This document shows, piece after piece, positions 1 through 5,662 of a DNA stretch of 39,049 bases. The translations under genes and the position numbers were made by a program. Where the stretch lies: NCBI GenBank assembly GCA_019116585.1, contig DXBJ01000026.1, forward strand, positions 1 to 39,049. Direction: 5' to 3'. Under the pieces are notes generated by a model. It was not told the DNA's origin. It ran no database searches and saw nothing but the letters and a program-made list of their open reading frames with translations. The stretch comes from Candidatus Faecalibacterium gallistercoris (GTDB taxonomy: Bacteria > Bacillota > Clostridia > Oscillospirales > Ruminococcaceae). The stretch's first letter is position 1. Every line of letters begins with the position of its first letter.

Positions 1-19
1 AAAAATAGTAAATCGGGCC

Positions 20-46
20 TTGACACCGGGGGGGGTATGCTATAAT
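20..46 (+). promoter_or_regulatory. G-tract promoter of cassette A
   Basis: A perfect -35 TTGACA (20-25) and a perfect -10 TATAAT (41-46) are separated by 15 bases, CC, eight G and TATGC. A TG at 38-39 gives an extended -10. The spacer is two bases under the 17-base optimum for the main vegetative sigma factor. Its length is set by the G run, so slippage there would alter promoter strength. Confidence 0.88.
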
Positions 47-50
47 GCCT

Positions 51-126
51 TTGAAAGGAAAGGACCTTCCTTTCAACCTGTTTTGGGTCTCTATCTTTTA
101 TACACCATAAGGAGGAAAAATTCATT
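51..126 (+). promoter_or_regulatory. Conserved 5' leader with hairpin and RBS, cassette A
   Basis: A perfect 10-bp stem, TTGAAAGGAA (51-60) with TTCCTTTCAA (67-76) and loop AGGACC, lies at the predicted transcript start. It could protect the 5' end of the mRNA. The RBS AAGGAGG is at 109-115, 11 bases before the ATG at 127. The leader is identical in the other copies except for one base just before the ATG in copy B. Confidence 0.8.
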
Positions 127-876
127 ATGAAGCTCAAGAAAATTGCTTCCCTGATGCTGGCCGGTGTCATGGCTGTCTCCATGCTGGCTGGTTGCTCCAA
201 CACTTCTGGCAATGGCGGCCAGCTGCCCCCTGATGACGATGACGGTGAAGTCACCGGTATCTCTGCTGATGTCGGTGCACTGGTCAAGGAGAAGAGCGAT
301 AAGGATCCTTTCCCCAGCTATATCACCTTTGAGGATAGCGCTGAGCTGGATGCTGATCTGGCATATGCTGCTGGTTTTGCGGATGTTTGGGATTCTTTGC
401 TGGGCTATGTGAACGCTGAGCCTAACAAGCTGGTTGTTGTTGACGGCAACAACATTGTTGCAGCTGACATCCGTGAGGAGCTGATGGACGCTGTTGGTGC
501 TGAAGATGGCGTTTGGATTGACAATATCGGTAGCGACGAGGTTCTGAAGCAGGCTGAGAATACCAGCAACACCATGGATGATGCAGTTGCAGTTCGTCTG
601 TACATGGCTTCCAGTGTGATTGGCGAAGCTAATCTGAAGGAGCTGATTGCTCGCGACCTCGACAGTGAGGGCATCGATGAGTACCTGTACAGCACCCAGG
701 ACGGCAGCACCCAGAATGGTAGCAACTACAACCATGAGTATACTGTTTCTGTGAGCACTTACACTAAGACGGTCAACAGCGTTGGCGGCGGCATTATTGG
801 TACTGGTGCTGTTGCTGAAGATCCTTCTGTTGTTTTTGTGGCTGTTCAGGTCGTCCGTACCTCTACCCACCAGTAA
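127..876 (+). CDS. Cassette-encoded variable lipoprotein A
   Basis: A 249-residue predicted lipoprotein. The signal peptide runs MKLKKIASLMLAGVMAVSM and ends in lipobox LAGC, with Cys23 the predicted lipidated residue, so it should be anchored on the outer face of the membrane. The mature part is acidic and opens with a Gly/Asp/Pro-rich linker. A core at about residues 65-190 aligns with lipoprotein C at 27246-27986, for example DDAVAVRLYMASSVIGE against DDEVVVELYAISSAIGE. The C-terminal strand-like motif (NYNHEYTVSVSTYTK ... VFVAVQVVRTSTHQ) is almost shared with C. Codons are AT-richer (GCT, GTT, ACT) than in neighbouring housekeeping genes. I recognise no catalytic motif and give no function. 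Confidence 0.9.
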   Translation: MKLKKIASLMLAGVMAVSMLAGCSNTSGNGGQLPPDDDDGEVTGISADVGALVKEKSDKDPFPSYITFEDSAELDADLAYAAGFADVWDSLLGYVNAEPNKLVVVDGNNIVAADIREELMDAVGAEDGVWIDNIGSDEVLKQAENTSNTMDDAVAVRLYMASSVIGEANLKELIARDLDSEGIDEYLYSTQDGSTQNGSNYNHEYTVSVSTYTKTVNSVGGGIIGTGAVAEDPSVVFVAVQVVRTSTHQ

Positions 877-884
877 TCTACATT

Positions 885-1071
885 ACTTATAACAGCTGCG
901 GGGCACCATACCGCGTCTGATATAAGGGACAGGCAGGCTTTGAGACCCCTGCTTGTCCGGGTACACACCCATCCGATGTGACAGCAAAAAGGAATATCTA
1001 ACCAATGTTCCTTCTGTTGTTGATCGCACCAAAACAAAAGAACTTTTGCGTCACGAAAGATAGGGTCCCTC
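885..1071 (+). ncRNA. Structured 3' RNA element, copy A
   Basis: It starts 8 bases after the lipoprotein stop codon and runs into the terminator. Three stems are visible: 893-901 with 911-919 (loop containing GCACCAU), 927-937 with 948-958 (loop containing GAGAC), and 989-997 with 1005-1013 (loop CUAACCA). A small CAAAAG/CTTTTG hairpin follows. Stem bases differ from copies B and C but stay paired, while the loops are conserved. It could be a 3' UTR element or a processed small RNA. I do not recognise it as a known family. Confidence 0.8.
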
Positions 1072-1112
1072 TGCGGGGGCTGGCGAAAGCCGGCCCTCGC
1101 ATTGTTGTGTTT
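1072..1112 (+). terminator. Cassette A terminator
   Basis: TGCGGGGGCTGGC pairs with GCCGGCCCTCGCA across a GAAA loop and is followed by a T-rich tract. One base differs from the copies at 5358 and 28196 and leaves a G-U pair in RNA. It should end the lipoprotein transcript ahead of the MarR gene. Confidence 0.85.
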
Positions 1113-1192
1113 GGGATAAAAGGAGGTTGACAAATGGGCAACTTGTTGCTATTCTATAGGTAATAAGTTGCGCATCGAAGGGAGAGGACCCC

Positions 1193-1786
1193 ATGGAATA
1201 CGATGATCTGATCCGCCGTTTTTCCCACAGCACCGAGCAGCGCCAGAAAGCGATCTTCAGCACCCTGTTCATCGTGGGCAACCGGCTGCAGACGATCTTT
1301 GACAGCCGTATCCCGGAGGTGTCGCTCAAGCAGTTCATGCTGCTGTCCATCGTCCGGCAGGCGGAGGGGCCGATGTCCCTGACGCAGCTGGGGCGGTTCC
1401 TGGGCTGTTCCCGGCAGAACGTCAAAAAGCTGGCCGCCGCCCTGGAGAAAAAAGGCTTCGTCACCCTGCGGCAGAGCCCCCGGGACGCGAGGGCGTTCTG
1501 CGTCAGCCCGGCCCCCAGGGCGGAGCGGTTTTTTCAGCAGGAGTTCGCGCAGTACCAGGCTGAATTGGGGTACCTCTTCGAGGTGTACACCCCCGAGGAG
1601 ATCCAGACCCTGTTTGCCCTTCTCACAAGACTGTATGCAGGCATCGAGCACCTGGAAAGGAAGGTGAACCATGTACCGGATCAAACGCAAGTGGATGCTG
1701 CCGGCGGGGCTGCTCCTGCTGGGGGCGGCGGCCCTGGCGGGGCTGTCGTGGCAGGCGGTGCGTCAGGCCCGGACGCTGGAGGTTGA
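1193..1786 (+). CDS. MarR-family transcriptional regulator
   Basis: Winged-helix regulator of the MarR type. The HTH and wing lie at about residues 55-110 (MSLTQLGRFLGCSRQNVKKL, then a basic wing with RQSPRDAR), flanked by helices for dimerisation. Family members are usually 140-160 residues. Here the frame is 197 residues and its last 40 or so are Gly/Ala-rich, reading out of frame across the start of the next gene. A TGA at 1665-1667, one base out of frame, lies where a normal stop would be expected, so the natural end may be near 1667. The frame starts the operon with the FMN-binding protein and flavodoxin, which suggests redox or small-molecule control of those genes. Confidence 0.85.
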   Translation: MEYDDLIRRFSHSTEQRQKAIFSTLFIVGNRLQTIFDSRIPEVSLKQFMLLSIVRQAEGPMSLTQLGRFLGCSRQNVKKLAAALEKKGFVTLRQSPRDARAFCVSPAPRAERFFQQEFAQYQAELGYLFEVYTPEEIQTLFALLTRLYAGIEHLERKVNHVPDQTQVDAAGGAAPAGGGGPGGAVVAGGASGPDAGG

Positions 1787-2060
1787 AACGCCGGACCTCG
1801 CCCGGCTGGAGGACGGCGTCTACCAGGGCGAGTGGAGCATCCCGCCGGTCACGGCCGGGGTGGAAGTGACCATGGAGGACGGCCGGATCGCGGCCGTGCA
1901 GCTGGTGCGCCATGACCACGGGCTGGGCGGCGGGGCGGAAAGCCTGCCCCGGGCCGTGGTGGAAAGCCAGTCGCTGGAGCTGGACGCGGTGTCCGGCGCG
2001 ACCGTCAGCAGCAAATGTATCCTGAAGGCGGTGGAGACCGCCCTGCGGCAGGGAGGATAA
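1671..2060 (+). CDS. Membrane-anchored FMN-binding domain protein
   Basis: A 129-residue protein with an N-terminal membrane segment (about residues 9-28) and an extracytoplasmic FMN-binding domain like that of RnfG and NqrC. DAVSGAT (residues 105-111) matches the flavin-transfer consensus, in which ApbE links FMN to the Thr, here Thr111. It follows RBS GGAAGG and overlaps the MarR frame by 116 bases. The flavodoxin gene starts 4 bases downstream. It may pass electrons between a membrane partner and the flavodoxin. The Rnf-like subunits encoded 6.7 kb away lack an adjacent RnfG, which makes it a candidate partner, but this is inference. Confidence 0.85.
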   Translation: MYRIKRKWMLPAGLLLLGAAALAGLSWQAVRQARTLEVETPDLARLEDGVYQGEWSIPPVTAGVEVTMEDGRIAAVQLVRHDHGLGGGAESLPRAVVESQSLELDAVSGATVSSKCILKAVETALRQGG

Positions 2061-2064
2061 TGCT

Positions 2065-2595
2065 ATGGGAAAAGACCTGGTTTTGTATCAATCGAAGTAC
2101 GGCGCGTCCCGGTCCTATGCCGAGTGGCTGGGCGCGGCCTGGGGCTGCCCGGCCTGCGCCCTGCAGGACTGCAAGGGTGGTTTGGGCGTGTACCAGCGCA
2201 TCGTGCTGGTGGGTGGCCTGTACGCCGGCAGCATGGCGGGGCTGAAGCGCTTCTTCCGCCTCTGCGAGGGGGTGCCCCATGAGCGGGCCGCCGTCCTGTG
2301 CGTGGGGGCGTCCCCATACGATGCGGACACCCTCGCGGCCTGCAAGGCCCGGGGCTTTGGGGCGGGCTGGCAGGATGTGCCCCTCTTTTACGCCCGGGGC
2401 AGGCTGGACATGGCCCAGCTGAACCCGGTGGACCGGGCCCTGTGCCGGATGCTGTGCAAATCGGTGGCCCGGAAAGACCCCGCCTCCCTGGAGCCCTGGA
2501 TGCAGGCGCTGCTGTCGGCGGCGGACGCCCCCCAGGACTGGGCCGACCCCGGCCAGCTGGCCCCGCTGCTGGCCCACTGGGAGAAAACCCGCTGA
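2065..2595 (+). CDS. Flavodoxin-domain protein
   Basis: A 176-residue flavodoxin-fold protein. The N-terminus KDLVLYQSKYGASRSYAEWLG is a phosphate-binding loop typical of flavodoxins and HemG-like proteins. A central VLVGGLYAGSMAGL segment fits the second flavin-binding loop. It has no signal peptide and should be cytosolic, carrying non-covalent FMN and moving electrons. Its gene lies 4 bases after the FMN-binding protein gene with RBS GGGAGGA, so the two are probably co-translated. The exact subfamily is uncertain. Confidence 0.85.
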   Translation: MGKDLVLYQSKYGASRSYAEWLGAAWGCPACALQDCKGGLGVYQRIVLVGGLYAGSMAGLKRFFRLCEGVPHERAAVLCVGASPYDADTLAACKARGFGAGWQDVPLFYARGRLDMAQLNPVDRALCRMLCKSVARKDPASLEPWMQALLSAADAPQDWADPGQLAPLLAHWEKTR

Positions 2596-2604
2596 AAAAC
2601 ACAG

Positions 2605-2645
2605 AACGGCAGCCCCGCAGGCGGTGCGGGACTGCCGCTTTTTGC
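2605..2645. terminator. Bidirectional terminator
   Basis: CGGCAG-CCCCGCA pairs with TGCGGG-CTGCCG (2607-2637) and is followed by CTTTTT. It sits between the convergent flavodoxin and C39-like peptidase genes and could serve both. Confidence 0.85.
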
Positions 2646-2655
2646 ATCGGGGGCT

Positions 2656-3273
2656 TTACTTTCTCCGCAGGGCCACCGCATACATCCCCTGGGCGCGGTG
2701 GCATTCTTCCACCAGGGCCTTGGGCTGGGGGCACAGCCCGTGGTTGTGCCAGGGGTCGTTGAACCAGTAGTGCTGGTCGTCGTAGCCCACCAGGAGCAGG
2801 CAGTGCTCGTTCAGCTTCCAGTCAAAGGGCCGGCCGTTGGGCAGGGTCCAGTGGTCGCACCCGGGCACCGGCTGGAAATCCAGCGTCGCCCAGAACACCA
2901 CCGGCAGCCCCCGGTCGATGTAGGCGGCGCACAGCTCGGCCGCGGTGCGTCCGGTCTCGTCCACCACCTCGAAGGCGTCCCCGGCGCCCTCGGCCTCCAG
3001 GGCGCTGCGCATGGCCTGGCAGATGCAGGGGGCGTAACAGCCGTAGCCGGTGTGGTCGTGGGGGTCGCCGGGATAGACGTAGAGGGGGTCGGGGCCCCAG
3101 AGGACGCCGTCCTGCTCCCAGAAAGGGGCGTGGGGCAGGTCCCGGGCAATGAAGGTGTCGGGGTCCACAGGGACGCCCACCGCCCCCAGCGCCATCACGG
3201 CGCTGATGCTCTCGCAGCCGTTGACCCAGCGCTCCGTCTGGTCGATATAGGGGGCCAAAACGATTTTTTTCAT
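2656..3273 (-). CDS. C39-like cysteine peptidase family protein
   Basis: A 205-residue protein with a papain-like, C39-type layout. Cys20 lies in VNGCES, His157 in NEHCLLLVGYDD, and Asp173 in WFNDPW. These fit a Cys-His-Asp catalytic triad of the Peptidase_C39_2 family. There is no signal peptide, transporter domain or membrane segment, so it should be cytosolic, unlike the bacteriocin-processing C39 transporters. The substrate is unknown. The gene stands alone, divergent from uridine kinase, with AGGAGG 7 bases before its ATG. Confidence 0.82.
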   Translation of the reverse strand: MKKIVLAPYIDQTERWVNGCESISAVMALGAVGVPVDPDTFIARDLPHAPFWEQDGVLWGPDPLYVYPGDPHDHTGYGCYAPCICQAMRSALEAEGAGDAFEVVDETGRTAAELCAAYIDRGLPVVFWATLDFQPVPGCDHWTLPNGRPFDWKLNEHCLLLVGYDDQHYWFNDPWHNHGLCPQPKALVEECHRAQGMYAVALRRK

Positions 3274-3360
3274 GGAATACCTCCTGCAAGGGGTGTAACA
3301 TCTGTCAAAACAGGGCGTTTTGTGGTATGATTATAAAAAGATACGACAGAGGCTTTACAT

Positions 3361-3389
3361 TTGGTCGAAGTCTCTTCCATCAGTATACT
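3361..3389 (+). promoter_or_regulatory. Promoter of uridine kinase
   Basis: -35 TTGGTC (3361-3366), a 17-base spacer and -10 TATACT (3384-3389) lie 43 bases before the udk start, in the gap between divergent genes. Confidence 0.6.
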
Positions 3390-3432
3390 ACAAAGCGGCC
3401 TGCTGCGCCAGACCGCGCAGGAGGAACCATCC

Positions 3433-4062
3433 ATGAACAGTCTGATCATCGGCATTGCGGGCGGCTCGGGCAGCGGCAAGACCACCCTGGCCCTGCGGCT
3501 GAAAGCCCGCTTTGGGGAGGAAGAAGTCCGCCTGATCCCCCACGACAGCTACTACAAGCGGCACGACGAGCTGCCCTACGAAAAGCGCTGCCTGCTGAAC
3601 TACGACCACCCCGACGCCTTTGACAACGACCTGCTGATCCGGCAGCTGCAGGAGCTGAAGGCCGGCCGTGCGGTGGACTGCCCGGTCTACGACTACACCA
3701 TCCACAACCGGTCGGAGGAAGTGCGCCACGTCGAGCCGGCCCCCGTCCTGATCGTCGAGGGCATCCTGCCCTTTGCCGAGCCGGGGCTGCTGGAGCTGTT
3801 CGACTACAAGATCTTTGTGGACACCGACGCCGACGAGCGGATCCTCCGCCGCATCCTCCGGGACGTCAAAGAGCGCGGCCGCAGCCTGGACAGCGTCATC
3901 ACCCAGTATCTGACCACCGTCAAGCCCATGCACGAGGCCTTTGTGGAGCCCAGCAAGCGCAACGCCGACATCATCGTCCCCAACGGCGGCGAGAACGGCC
4001 CCGCTCTGGAAATGCTGGTCCACCACATCCGCAGCCTGATCCAGCAGGCCAACCGGGTCTGA
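3433..4062 (+). CDS. udk: Uridine kinase
   Basis: Phosphorylates uridine and cytidine with ATP or GTP in pyrimidine salvage, in the cytosol. It is 209 residues, the usual length. The P-loop GGSGSGKT is at residues 10-17, followed by IPHDSYYKRHDELPYE and the NYDHPDAFD substrate segment typical of Udk. VLIVEGILPF is the Walker B-like strand, and RILRRILRDVKERGRSLDSV is the lid. The ATG at 3433 was chosen because AGGAGG lies just upstream and the P-loop spacing is then normal; a longer in-frame extension lacks support. Cassette B lies directly downstream. Confidence 0.95.
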   Translation: MNSLIIGIAGGSGSGKTTLALRLKARFGEEEVRLIPHDSYYKRHDELPYEKRCLLNYDHPDAFDNDLLIRQLQELKAGRAVDCPVYDYTIHNRSEEVRHVEPAPVLIVEGILPFAEPGLLELFDYKIFVDTDADERILRRILRDVKERGRSLDSVITQYLTTVKPMHEAFVEPSKRNADIIVPNGGENGPALEMLVHHIRSLIQQANRV

Positions 4063-4110
4063 CCCACCCGCCCGCCCATAGAGGAAGCCCCCATCCGGCC
4101 CTGCGGGCCA

Positions 4111-4131
4111 CCTTCCCCCGTTGGGGGAAGG
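4111..4131. repeat. Short perfect inverted repeat
   Basis: CCTTCCCCC and GGGGGAAGG flank a 3-base loop in the udk-cassette B gap. No T-run follows, so it is not a convincing terminator. It resembles remnants of the palindromic elements at 28236 and 38775. Confidence 0.5.
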
Positions 4132-4204
4132 CCCGGGCCGGAAACTTGACAAAATTCATTTTCACAAAAATTATACAAACGCCCGCATTTTCCACAAAAC
4201 CATC

Positions 4205-4234
4205 AAAAAGCGCCTGCCATGCAGACGCTTTTTT
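4205..4234 (+). terminator. Terminator in the 5' block of cassette B
   Basis: AAAAAGCG and CTGC pair with GCAG and CGCTTTTT around a CAT loop, with one mismatch, followed by T residues. It should stop udk transcription before the cassette. Copy C has the same hairpin with the mismatch repaired. Confidence 0.8.
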
Positions 4235-4244
4235 GCTGCCTTCC

Positions 4245-4343
4245 TGGCGCTTTGCGCCATGGGAAAGCCGAAAACAATGAAAGAATAAATATGCGTAAAA
4301 TAACGCATGAAATTCAAAATATACTCTCGCGCCTTCGGCGCGA
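4245..4343 (+). repeat. Conserved hairpin series in 5' block of cassette B
   Basis: Three perfect hairpins lie in a row: TGGCGC/GCGCCA (4245-4259), ATGCGT/ACGCAT (4291-4308) and TCGCGCC/GGCGCGA (4327-4343). The first differs from copy C by a paired C-to-T and G-to-A change that keeps the stem. The third is unchanged in copies C and D. Role unknown; RNA or protein binding is possible. Confidence 0.7.
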
Positions 4344-4387
4344 ACTGAAGAAAAGAAAGCAAAAACCAAAAAATAGTAAATTGGGCC

Positions 4388-4414
4388 TTGACACCGGGGG
4401 GGGTATGCTATAAT
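4388..4414 (+). promoter_or_regulatory. G-tract promoter of cassette B
   Basis: TTGACA (4388-4393), a 15-base spacer with eight G, and TATAAT (4409-4414) with an upstream TG. Same state as copies A and D. The leader hairpin follows at 4419-4444, and AAGGAGG precedes the ATG at 4495. Confidence 0.88.
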
Positions 4415-4494
4415 GCCTTTGAAAGGAAAGGACCTTCCTTTCAACCTGTTTTGGGTCTCTATCTTTTATACACCATAAGGAGGAAAAATTCACT

Positions 4495-5145
4495 ATGAAG
4501 CTCAAGAAAATTGCTTCCCTGATGCTGGCCGGTGTCATGGCTGTCAGCATGTTCGCTGGCTGCGCTACCACTACCCCTGAGCAGCCCGAGCAGCCCGAGA
4601 CTCCCGCTACTTCCAATGCTGCTGATATGCTGTACAGCGAGCTGACTGGTTCCGCTAAGGACAAGGTCTCTGCTGTTGCTAACGCTGATCTGGACGAAGC
4701 TCTGGAGAACGCTGTTGACAAGTACTTCGACTACACTTCTATCGTTGATGATGTGTACGGCTACAACTATCTGACTGAAATCAGCAGCTCCAAGCTTGGC
4801 ACTAGCGTTAACGACGCTATGAAGGCAAGTTATGCTCCTGGCATTAGGTTCTCTGGCATCGATAACCGTAATGACGACAGCGACAAGGTTGCTGTTGCTG
4901 TTTACGCAATCAATGCTAGCACCAGCGATGCTTACGTTATGGAGCAGATCGCTGACCAGCTGGATAGCTACCTGAGCAATCTGCCCACTAGTGGCAACTT
5001 CGATGCTGACCGCGTTGCTAACTGCAACTACACCTACAGCGTCTCTGCTAGCGTCACTACTCGTACCGTGAACTTCGCAGGTGTTGACACCGGTGTGAAG
5101 TACGTTGCAGTTGCTCTGACCAAGACTGTTGCCGAGAAGGGCTAA
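4495..5145 (+). CDS. Cassette-encoded variable lipoprotein B
   Basis: A 216-residue predicted lipoprotein. The first 19 residues match lipoprotein A, then lipobox FAGC gives lipidated Cys23. A Thr/Pro/Glu linker (TTTPEQPEQPETPATS) precedes a mainly helical region (ADMLYSELTGSAKDKVSAV), a strand-like segment DKVAVAVYAINASTSDAY, and a C-terminal NCNYTYSVSASVTTRTV ... VKYVAVALTKTV. That end is recognisably the same module as in A and C but much diverged. DNA near-identity to the other copies stops shortly after the signal peptide and resumes after the stop codon. Function is unknown; a variable surface protein is the best reading. Confidence 0.9.
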   Translation: MKLKKIASLMLAGVMAVSMFAGCATTTPEQPEQPETPATSNAADMLYSELTGSAKDKVSAVANADLDEALENAVDKYFDYTSIVDDVYGYNYLTEISSSKLGTSVNDAMKASYAPGIRFSGIDNRNDDSDKVAVAVYAINASTSDAYVMEQIADQLDSYLSNLPTSGNFDADRVANCNYTYSVSASVTTRTVNFAGVDTGVKYVAVALTKTVAEKG

Positions 5146-5169
5146 TCTGAGCTCTATCTAAAAAATAAT

Positions 5170-5357
5170 ACTTATAACACCCCCGGCAGCACCATGGCCG
5201 GGCGTGATGTAAGGGATCTCGGGCAAGAGACCGCCTGAGATTCGGGTAAATAACCCATCCGATGTGGCGACAAAGGGGAATGTCTAACCAATGTTCCTTC
5301 TGTTGTTGATCGCACCAAAACAAAAGAACTTTTGCGTCACGAAAGATAGGGTCCCTC
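5170..5357 (+). ncRNA. Structured 3' RNA element, copy B
   Basis: Same architecture as copies A and C. Stem 1 is 5178-5187 with 5197-5206, loop AGCACCAUG. Stem 2 is 5215-5224 with 5233-5242, loop containing GAGAC. Stem 3 is 5275-5283 with 5291-5299, loop CUAACCA. Stem 1 is GC-rich here (CACCCCCGGC) and AT-richer in copy C (CAATGCAGAC), yet both pair with one internal mismatch. Confidence 0.8.
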
Positions 5358-5398
5358 TGCGGGGGCTGGCGAAAGCCGGCCCCCGCATTGTTTGTTTT
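5358..5398 (+). terminator. Cassette B terminator
   Basis: Perfect 13-bp stem TGCGGGGGCTGGC with GCCGGCCCCCGCA, GAAA loop, then TTGTTTGTTTT. A textbook Rho-independent terminator. Confidence 0.93.
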
Positions 5399-5420
5399 AC
5401 TTGCCGCCACATCCCACCGC

Positions 5421-5449
5421 TTGCCAAAACCGGGCCTCTTGCTTATAAT
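5421..5449 (+). promoter_or_regulatory. Promoter of the two-component operon
   Basis: TTGCCA (5421-5426), a 17-base spacer and TATAAT (5444-5449). It lies about 210 bases before the response regulator start, implying a long leader. Confidence 0.75.
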
Positions 5450-5456
5450 AAAATCG

Positions 5457-5662
5457 GAGACATCTACCCTGACGGATAGCCCCGGCGAGCGTCAGCTCTG
5501 CCGGCGCGCCGGGCTCTATGGGCTGAAACCTTCGGATTTGTGCGGGATGTTCTTTATTTTGTCATATCTCTCCCGTATAATAAGAAGCGTATCGCACTGT
5601 GCAACGCGCAGGGGAGGGGGCAGGTCTGCCCGGCCCCTGCCCAAGGCTGTAAGGAGAACATC
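5457..5662 (+). promoter_or_regulatory. Long, possibly structured 5' leader of the two-component operon
   Basis: About 200 untranslated bases. Near its start, GACATC can pair with GATGTT about 80 bases on. Inside, AUAG/CUAU, CCCGGCG/CGCCGGG and GAGC/GCUC arms could form a branched fold. The RBS AAGGAG is at 5651-5656. I recognise no riboswitch class, and pairing by chance in GC-rich sequence is possible. Confidence 0.35.

Larger units (their letters stand above)
1..1112 (+). repeat. Lipoprotein cassette, copy A (5' block missing)
   Basis: First of four copies of a dispersed expression unit. The window begins just upstream of its promoter, so the 5' insulating block seen in copies B and C is not visible. 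Order: G-tract promoter (20-46), hairpin leader, RBS, lipoprotein gene (127-876), structured 3' RNA (885 onward) and terminator. Flanking parts are near-identical to copies B and C, while the mature protein region differs. No transposase lies in or beside it, so any mobility would depend on trans functions or homologous recombination. Confidence 0.9.
4138..5398 (+). repeat. Lipoprotein cassette, copy B (complete)
   Basis: Complete copy of the dispersed unit. A 5' block (4138-4387) holds a terminator and further hairpins. Then come the G-tract promoter, hairpin leader, lipoprotein gene (4495-5145), structured 3' RNA and terminator. The 5' block matches copy C at 26888 almost base for base and ends abruptly in unrelated DNA next to udk. 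The 3' side ends abruptly beside the two-component system promoter. Confidence 0.92.

Noticed and set aside
91-870. Long minus-strand frame opposite lipoprotein A, with a similar one opposite lipoprotein C (27210-27980)
   Set aside because: Both are antisense shadows of the lipoprotein genes. Their similarity only reflects the related coding strands, and neither has an RBS.
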